NCBI GenBank assembly: GCA_945916045.1
Contig: CAMEGH010000026.1
Span: 1-7,771, forward strand
Direction of reading: 5' to 3'
Source of the DNA: an uncultured Candidatus Saccharibacteria bacterium
GTDB lineage: Bacteria > Patescibacteriota > Saccharimonadia > Saccharimonadales > Saccharimonadaceae
DNA length: 7,771 nt
Shown: positions 5,923 through 7,771 of the stretch, one piece after another
How the letters are laid out: each line of letters starts with the position of its first letter
Position numbering within the stretch: position 1 is the stretch's first letter
The notes under the pieces: model-generated
The model's database searches: none
What the model was told of the DNA's origin: nothing
The model's input: only the letters and a program-made list of their open reading frames with translations
Program-made: the position numbers and the translations under genes

Positions 5923-6633
5923 ATGGGAAATAAAATTGAACTTACCCTTGATAAGCGCGAGGTGCACGGCAAAAAAGTTGCGCGTCTTCGCCAAGAAGGC
6001 ATCGTGCCGGCGACCGTGTATGGCCCAGGTATGAAGCCAGTCAGTGTGCAGGTTGCGCACAATCTGATGGAAAAAATCTATCGCCAAGCCGGCAGCTACA
6101 CGCCAGTGCATCTTTCGATTGGTGGCAAAAAACGCCTTGCGATGATTAAGGAAGTCAATCTTGAGCCGGTTAAGCGCACCATTCACCACGTGTCGTTCCA
6201 TGCCGTAAAGGCCAACGAAGCTGTGACCGCTGAAGTGCCAGTGCGCATTATTGGTGGCAACGAAAGCGAAGCTGAAAAGGCTGGCTTGGTAATTTTGCAG
6301 GCGATCGACAAGCTTGAAGTAAAGGCGCTCCCAATGGAATTGCCAGAATCGCTTGAAATTACAGCCGAAAACTTGAAGGAAGCAGGCGACAAGCTCACCG
6401 TTGCAGATATTGCGCTTCCGGAAGGTGTTGAAATTGTCGATAACGACGACGGCCGTGAAGGTACTGCCGACGACGACACGTCGGTACTCGATTTAACGGT
6501 AGCAACCGTGTACGAGCCAAGCGCTTTGCAAGCAGCCAACGAAGCAGCGGGTGGTGACGCAGAAGACGCCGACGCTGACGCAGTTGAGTCTGAAAATGGC
6601 GGTGAAGAAGCTGTAGAAGAAAAAGCCGAATAG
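5923..6633 (+). CDS. rplY: 50S ribosomal protein L25, CTC/TL5 type
   Basis: This 236-aa protein binds 5S rRNA in the large ribosomal subunit. The N-terminal domain (about 1-93) shows family features: the basic R-V-H-GKKVARLRQEGIVPATVYG segment and the HVSF motif at 89-92, equivalent to the usual HVDF. The second domain (about 95-195) is the TL5/CTC C-terminal beta domain, recognisable by VPV-I-G, the ALPMELPESLEI segment and a DI-LPEGVEIVDNDD segment. The last 30 residues or so (about 207-236) form a low-complexity acidic tail rich in Asp, Glu, Ala and Gly. E. coli L25 is only the first domain; the two-domain form is common in other phyla and sometimes called Ctc, a general stress protein. 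It has its own promoter, leader and strong ribosome binding site, diverges from dedA across 152 bp, and converges on the ABC exporter gene. Confidence 0.93.
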   Translation: MGNKIELTLDKREVHGKKVARLRQEGIVPATVYGPGMKPVSVQVAHNLMEKIYRQAGSYTPVHLSIGGKKRLAMIKEVNLEPVKRTIHHVSFHAVKANEAVTAEVPVRIIGGNESEAEKAGLVILQAIDKLEVKALPMELPESLEITAENLKEAGDKLTVADIALPEGVEIVDNDDGREGTADDDTSVLDLTVATVYEPSALQAANEAAGGDAEDADADAVESENGGEEAVEEKAE

Positions 6634-6655
6634 ACGCGGTACTTGCTGAAAGTAG

Positions 6656-6681
6656 AACGACCACTTGCGGGTGGTCGTTTT
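6656..6681 (+). terminator. Intrinsic terminator of the L25 gene
   Basis: AACGACCAC (6656-6664) pairs perfectly with GTGGTCGTT (6671-6679) around a 6-nt loop, with TTTT at 6678-6681. It lies in the 74-nt gap between the convergent L25 and ABC exporter stop codons. On the minus strand the stem is followed only by TTCTACTTTC, so any action on the exporter transcript would be weaker. Confidence 0.85.
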
Positions 6682-6707
6682 GTTGTTGCGGTGCGAATTT
6701 GCGGCGA

Positions 6708-7771
6708 TTATTCTTCAATAAACCCACCGCTTTGGTGGCTCCAAAGTTTAGCATACATGCCGCGTTTTTTCTGCAAAAGCTCGTCGTGCGAGCCGTCTTC
6801 GATGATTGTGCCTTTGTCCATTACAATAATGCGGTCGAGCTTGGCGATGGTGGAAAGGCGGTGCGCAATCACGATGCTGGTGCGGCCTTTCATTAGTTTA
6901 TCGAGGCTGTCTTGGATGAGCTTTTCTGATGCGGAGTCGAGCGCAGATGTGGCTTCGTCGAGCACCAAAATTGGCGCGTCTTTTAGGATAGCACGCGCAA
7001 TTGCAATACGCTGGCGCTGCCCGCCGCTGAGTTTTGTGCCGCGTTCGCCCACGATCGTATCAAGCCCTTCTGGCAGTTTTTCGATAAATTCGTGCGCGTT
7101 GGCTTGTTTTACGGCGCGCATAATTTCTGTGTCGGTGGCGTGCGGTTTTCCGTAGGCAATATTTTCGCGCAATGTGCGGTGAAATAGCATGGGTTCTTGC
7201 GGAACGTAGGCGATATTTTGGCGAACGCTTGCTTGCGTAACGTCGCGCACGTCGGTGCCGTCGATCGTCACTGCGCCGCCTGTTACGTCGTCAAAACGTA
7301 GCAATAATTTGCTGATGGTTGTTTTGCCGGCGCCAGATTGCCCAACTAATCCCACTTTTTGGCCCTTTGGAATGGTGAGCGAAATGCCGCTCAGCACAGG
7401 CGTTTTCAGGTCGTCTTGATAGGCGTATTCAATTGCGTTAAAGGCAATATCGCCGCGTACATTTTTTAGTTGCTTGCGGGATGAATCGACAATGCGCTGC
7501 TCTTCAAGCAAAATTTCGGTCATGGGCGCAGCCTGCAAAAACAGCCGGTCGTAGCCATTGACAATATCGCCCAGCGTAAACAGCTGCGACGCCACGCGCT
7601 GCAAATAAGCAATCGTAAAAATGGCAATACCCAGTTCGATCGTGCCGTTCATCAGCATATTGGCAATGATAGCGATGGCGATGATTTGCACGGTGAGCAT
7701 CAACAAATTGCGCGCTGAACCTTCTGCTGCCATCCAGCGAAAATCGCGTGAATAAACCTGCTTGTATTTGG
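6708..7771 (-). CDS. ABC exporter, MsbA/LmrA-like, C-terminal part
   Basis: About 353 residues are visible; the reading frame is open through the right edge, so the N-terminus and most of the membrane domain are missing. The ATG at 7733 is internal, because the frame continues upstream without a stop. The visible part begins with the last one or two membrane helices of an ABC transporter type 1 domain (about 7600-7720). A complete nucleotide-binding domain follows: Walker A GQSGAGKTT (7317-7343), Q-loop PQEPMLF, signature LSGGQ (7017-7031), Walker B ILVLDEATSALD (6936-6971) and H-loop histidine in AHRLST (6849-6866). All catalytic residues are intact. The fused layout with the membrane domain first is that of half-size exporters that dimerise to move lipids, drugs or peptides outward. 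The substrate cannot be inferred. The gene converges on L25 and may share its terminator hairpin. Confidence 0.95.
   Translation of the reverse strand, partial: KYKQVYSRDFRWMAAEGSARNLLMLTVQIIAIAIIANMLMNGTIELGIAIFTIAYLQRVASQLFTLGDIVNGYDRLFLQAAPMTEILLEEQRIVDSSRKQLKNVRGDIAFNAIEYAYQDDLKTPVLSGISLTIPKGQKVGLVGQSGAGKTTISKLLLRFDDVTGGAVTIDGTDVRDVTQASVRQNIAYVPQEPMLFHRTLRENIAYGKPHATDTEIMRAVKQANAHEFIEKLPEGLDTIVGERGTKLSGGQRQRIAIARAILKDAPILVLDEATSALDSASEKLIQDSLDKLMKGRTSIVIAHRLSTIAKLDRIIVMDKGTIIEDGSHDELLQKKRGMYAKLWSHQSGGFIEE

Noticed and set aside
6643..7155. Plus-strand frame of 170 codons opposite the ABC exporter
   Set aside because: It is antisense to conserved ABC motifs, runs through the L25 terminator, and has no promoter or family likeness.
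341..7771. Recoded TGA, as in SR1/Gracilibacteria
   Set aside because: All six genes stop at TAG or TAA, but every protein is full length without in-frame TGA, so the standard code suffices; six genes are too few to read meaning into the absence of TGA.

Overview
The window holds five complete protein genes and one gene cut by the right edge. The best guess for the source is Candidatus Saccharibacteria (TM7) or a close Patescibacteria/CPR relative. This rests on remembered likeness of the proteins: a full-length exonuclease I, a CTC-type ribosomal protein L25, a DedA protein and a small unassigned membrane protein. It also rests on very compact single-gene units. No rRNA or tRNA is present to confirm it. 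The standard genetic code fits: all six stop codons are TAG or TAA, and no TGA needs reading as an amino acid.

Layout. Bases 1-288 contain no convincing gene but are full of hairpins and end in a strong intrinsic terminator; this looks like the 3' part of a structured RNA or transcript whose 5' part lies outside. Next come sbcB (exonuclease I, +), a small two- or three-segment membrane protein (-), uvrA (excision repair ATPase, +), a dedA-family membrane protein (-), rplY/ctc (ribosomal protein L25, +), and the C-terminal part of an MsbA/LmrA-like ABC exporter (-). The strands alternate strictly, so no gene is co-transcribed with a neighbour. Convergent pairs either abut stop-to-stop or share one hairpin terminator. 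The two divergent intergenic regions are both 152 bp and each carries two outward promoters.

Expression signals fall into two classes. L25 and the small membrane protein have Shine-Dalgarno sequences and real 5' leaders. sbcB, uvrA and dedA have none; each has an extended -10 box beginning TGCTA only 6-10 nt before the ATG, which predicts leaderless or nearly leaderless mRNAs.

Functionally there is no single pathway. There are two DNA-repair genes (sbcB, uvrA), envelope functions (dedA, ABC exporter, small membrane protein) and one translation gene (L25). I see no mobile element, CRISPR array or obvious new multi-gene system. The points most worth a second look are the unassigned structured 5' region, the leaderless promoter pattern, the alternating gene order, and a UvrA that lacks the first cysteine pair of its first C4 zinc site.
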